From positions 1 to 39,369 of the IMG/VR virus record IMGVR_UViG_3300031673_000192: a stretch of DNA of 39,369 nt; one strand, written 5' to 3'. This stretch comes from a virus. The notes beneath the pieces were generated by a model. That model made no database searches, was not told the DNA's origin, and saw only the letters and a list, made by a program, of their open reading frames with translations. Below, piece by piece: positions 37,333 through 39,369 of the stretch; position 1 is the first letter of the stretch; each line of letters begins with the position of its first letter. Both the position numbers and the translations under genes were made by a program.

Positions 37333-38102
37333 CTGGACCAGAAGTAGAGGCAACTTATTTTAGCGGACTAGACATCGTCCTTTACCTGTTTGTGATATTC
37401 GTCCTGATGATTGCTTTTTACCAGTGGCAGTGGCACAAGAGAGTAGATAACGAGCTGAAACTACTTGTCCGCGAGTCGGATGGAAGCACGACGACACACT
37501 ATGTTCCAAAGACAAGCACTAGCGTATCGATTACCGATCCGAAGACGGGCACAACCAAGACGTGGCCGTTTGCCGAGATATGCACGATTGAGATGCTGTA
37601 CCCTGGGGACGGCTTTATCCCTACATTTCTCCAGCGCAAGATACGGACACTCATCGTGGATGCCAATGACTGGGAACCGTTGCTTAACCGAGGTTCGTAC
37701 AGTGAGGGTGTCGCTAGTCCTGACGTTAAGGACTCGTTGCGGGAACTCGCCGAGTCGCTGACTGATAGCAAGGTCAAGAGTCAGTTGCTGGATATGGCTG
37801 ACGAGTTAAAGACCGCGCCCACTAGGGAGATGGTAGCCAGTCCTGCTGTGCTGGGGAATATAGCCAAAGAGAAAGTATCTGAACTGGCCGTTACGGTAGC
37901 TAAGGATATCATGAACCCTCTACAGGACGCGATTAAGAAACTGGGGAGACAACTCAACCCGACTGTCGTCTATGTCGGGCTGGCACTGATACTGCTCTTG
38001 CTCGGTTATGTGATATACCAGCTGGTTAACATATCGGGTATGGATGTAGCCAAGATAGCTGATGATGTCGCCAAGATCCGGAATGCGCTAGGAGTACAAT
38101 AG
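37329..38102 (+). CDS. Two-TM protein with cytoplasmic helical domain
   Basis: 257 aa, ATGA overlap with the previous gene. TM1 is near the N-terminus (DIVLYLFVIFVLMIAFYQW) and TM2 near the C-terminus (VVYVGLALILLLLGYVIYQL). The 150-residue middle has a beta domain (THYVPKTSTSVSITDPKTGT) and helices. Its place next to the ATPase suggests a membrane-bound assembly or packaging partner. No family recognised. Confidence 0.6.
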   Translation: MTGPEVEATYFSGLDIVLYLFVIFVLMIAFYQWQWHKRVDNELKLLVRESDGSTTTHYVPKTSTSVSITDPKTGTTKTWPFAEICTIEMLYPGDGFIPTFLQRKIRTLIVDANDWEPLLNRGSYSEGVASPDVKDSLRELAESLTDSKVKSQLLDMADELKTAPTREMVASPAVLGNIAKEKVSELAVTVAKDIMNPLQDAIKKLGRQLNPTVVYVGLALILLLLGYVIYQLVNISGMDVAKIADDVAKIRNALGVQ

Positions 38103-38134
38103 GAGCAGAATGATGGTAAGGGGGTCAACCACCG

Positions 38135-38635
38135 ATGGCAAAGAAGGATGCTACTGCCACCACATCAGAGGATACTAAACCGAAGATAGATCCAGCTAGG
38201 TTGAGGCGAAAGAAGGAGGAGGTCGCCGAACCGGGTGATAAACCCGAGGAGGTGCGCGTTTCGTCAGCCGCTGTAGATAAAGCTCTGGACTTAGCGTTCG
38301 CGCCGTCCCGTGAGATGCTTCCTTCGGTTACGGTTATCGATAAGTTCCAAGGGAGACTGTTTCCCCTCATTGATGTTATAAACGTCATCTGGGAGGACGT
38401 AATAAGTATTGCTGTTTACAGACAGGACAGGGATGAGTACAAGCGGGTCTTCAAGAAGGCGAGACCCACAACACCGAACTGGCTGGACGAACTGCTCCAC
38501 AGGACAGCCTTGTGGCAGAAGTCTATCGGCGGGATAAACTTGACCAAGATTACGGATATCGCTCTAGCGGAGATGGAGTCTAGGAGCGAAGAAGGAGAGG
38601 AAGCTGGTGGTGTCGACGCTTGGGGGAAGGAATAA
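38135..38635 (+). CDS. Unknown 166-aa helical protein
   Basis: Charged, disordered N-terminus (TSEDTKPKIDPARLRRKKEE), then helical IDVINVIWEDVISIAVYRQD and TTPNWLDELLHRTALWQKSI. Ends acidic and overlaps the ATPase start by 29 nt. Possibly a cofactor or adaptor of that ATPase; no known domain. Confidence 0.5.
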   Translation: MAKKDATATTSEDTKPKIDPARLRRKKEEVAEPGDKPEEVRVSSAAVDKALDLAFAPSREMLPSVTVIDKFQGRLFPLIDVINVIWEDVISIAVYRQDRDEYKRVFKKARPTTPNWLDELLHRTALWQKSIGGINLTKITDIALAEMESRSEEGEEAGGVDAWGKE

Positions 38636-39369
38636 GCCGGATAGAAATACCTTTGAACTCTACGACGAATCTGTAGGGTACGACGACGAGTCGGGAATCA
38701 AGTTCGGCTCCGATCTGTCTATGTTAGACAGGCGGCGAGCTACTTTGCTATACCGCCTGTTCACTGTGCCAAGGGAAGTGACTGGTCTGTGGGGCTTGTG
38801 TGTCGTGTATGGTGTCCCTGGCACAGGTAAGGACTTGTTCGGTAACTACCTGAGCCACACTATCAAGCGATACTTCCCATGGAAGCGCATACTGCGTGAT
38901 GAACCGCCTAGAGACCTCTACGGACCTTATGGCGGGTTGTTCAATGAACATGTCCTCCACGACGACTTCGCCAAGATGAGGCAGGCAACGAAGGGAGTAG
39001 CGAAAGTAGCCGATGTCAACGCAGTCTTGGAGAAGGCTGCCGACGAGTGGGTAAAGGGTGCGGGGGAGATTATGCTCAAAAACTCCGTGCTGTACCTCAC
39101 CGAGTTCTGGAAGTACTGCTACAAACGAGAACCTCACAGTCCCATGAACAAGACGATGGGGGCTATCCATAAGGTGTACAGGCATCTGGATAGCTTCGTC
39201 TTGGGAACGATACAGACTACGGATGACTTGGACAGGTTTACCGCGAAGCCCTACATCAACTGGATGGTAACCTGTACCAAGTCCGCCGCCAATATCACAG
39301 GATTCGTTTACTATGTGCAGAGAGTGGCATACGACAAGCGAAAGGACTTGATACTACCGATAGGACGGC
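38607..39369 (+). CDS. P-loop ATPase, partial, Zot/packaging-ATPase-like
   Basis: C-terminus cut by the window end; 254 residues visible from GTG 38607 (GGAG 9 nt upstream; GTG 38610 is equally possible). CVVYGVPGTGKDLFGNYL is Walker A, SVLYLTEFWKYC stands as the Walker B strand with Glu, and SFVLGTIQTTDDLDRF as the sensor strand in which a Gln follows the beta-strand, as in FtsK/HerA and filamentous-phage Zot ATPases. Bulky insertions distinguish it from a typical Zot, whose P-loop lies at the very N-terminus. Likely drives virion assembly or DNA packaging. Translationally linked to the 38135 gene. Confidence 0.65.
   Translation, partial: MVSTLGGRNKPDRNTFELYDESVGYDDESGIKFGSDLSMLDRRRATLLYRLFTVPREVTGLWGLCVVYGVPGTGKDLFGNYLSHTIKRYFPWKRILRDEPPRDLYGPYGGLFNEHVLHDDFAKMRQATKGVAKVADVNAVLEKAADEWVKGAGEIMLKNSVLYLTEFWKYCYKREPHSPMNKTMGAIHKVYRHLDSFVLGTIQTTDDLDRFTAKPYINWMVTCTKSAANITGFVYYVQRVAYDKRKDLILPIGR

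Noticed and set aside
1-39369. Tailed-phage structural genes, integrase, lysin
   Set aside because: I looked for terminase, portal, HK97 capsid, tape measure, tyrosine/serine recombinase and muramidase/amidase motifs and saw none; genes outside the window cannot be excluded.

Overview
The window looks like part of the genome of a virus (or virus-derived element) of a bacterium. Almost every gene lies on the + strand in tightly overlapping operons. At least eight promoters match the bacterial sigma-70 pattern (TTGACA, mostly 17 bp, TGn plus a TATAAT-like box), and three intrinsic terminators are visible, so a bacterial host is well supported. A Chloroflexota host is a weak guess, resting on several small zinc-ribbon families (the 2709, 24306 and 23566 genes) that I associate with that phylum and its phages. 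No rRNA, integrase, terminase, portal, tail or tape-measure gene is recognisable.

Layout. (1) 1-2288 is a control region: GTGTAATCA repeats and a promoter upstream of a ribbon-helix-helix regulator, a convergent Cro/CI-type regulator, and a divergent operator region driving a small zinc protein, an HNH-like protein and an unknown protein. (2) 2289-2708 is an AT-rich, non-coding region packed with direct and inverted TGTAAT/ATTACA repeats, a candidate origin or control region. (3) 2709-21407 is DNA modification, replication and recombination: four DNA methyltransferases (one with an intein, one with an inserted HTH, one fused to an endonuclease-like domain), a MazG-like pyrophosphohydrolase, an Fe-S XPD/DinG-like helicase, a putative ssDNA-binding protein, a RecB/Cas4-like nuclease, a Sak4-like RecA ATPase, an ERCC4-HhH nuclease, a phosphoesterase and a uracil-DNA glycosylase/family A DNA polymerase fusion. 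Between the putative SSB and the next gene lies a roughly 300-nt, highly structured RNA candidate (10941-11243), which is the most striking non-coding feature.

(4) 21408-25524 is a promoter-driven run of about sixteen very small proteins, most strongly basic or zinc-binding, several sharing a C-terminal PTSxRGIR-like tail. (5) 25525-39369 looks like a morphogenesis module: an 1809-aa membrane-associated protein with a Thr/Pro/Arg-rich tail, an acidic proline-rich protein, two large signal-peptide-bearing membrane-anchored surface proteins (one with a LamG-like domain), a 61-aa two-TM protein with its own promoter and strong terminator, further small membrane proteins, and a P-loop ATPase cut by the window end. 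This layout suggests a non-tailed, membrane-associated virion rather than a tailed phage, with the 61-aa protein as the candidate major coat protein. That is inference, because the rest of the genome is not visible.

All calls come from reading motifs in the sequence; no database search was possible.
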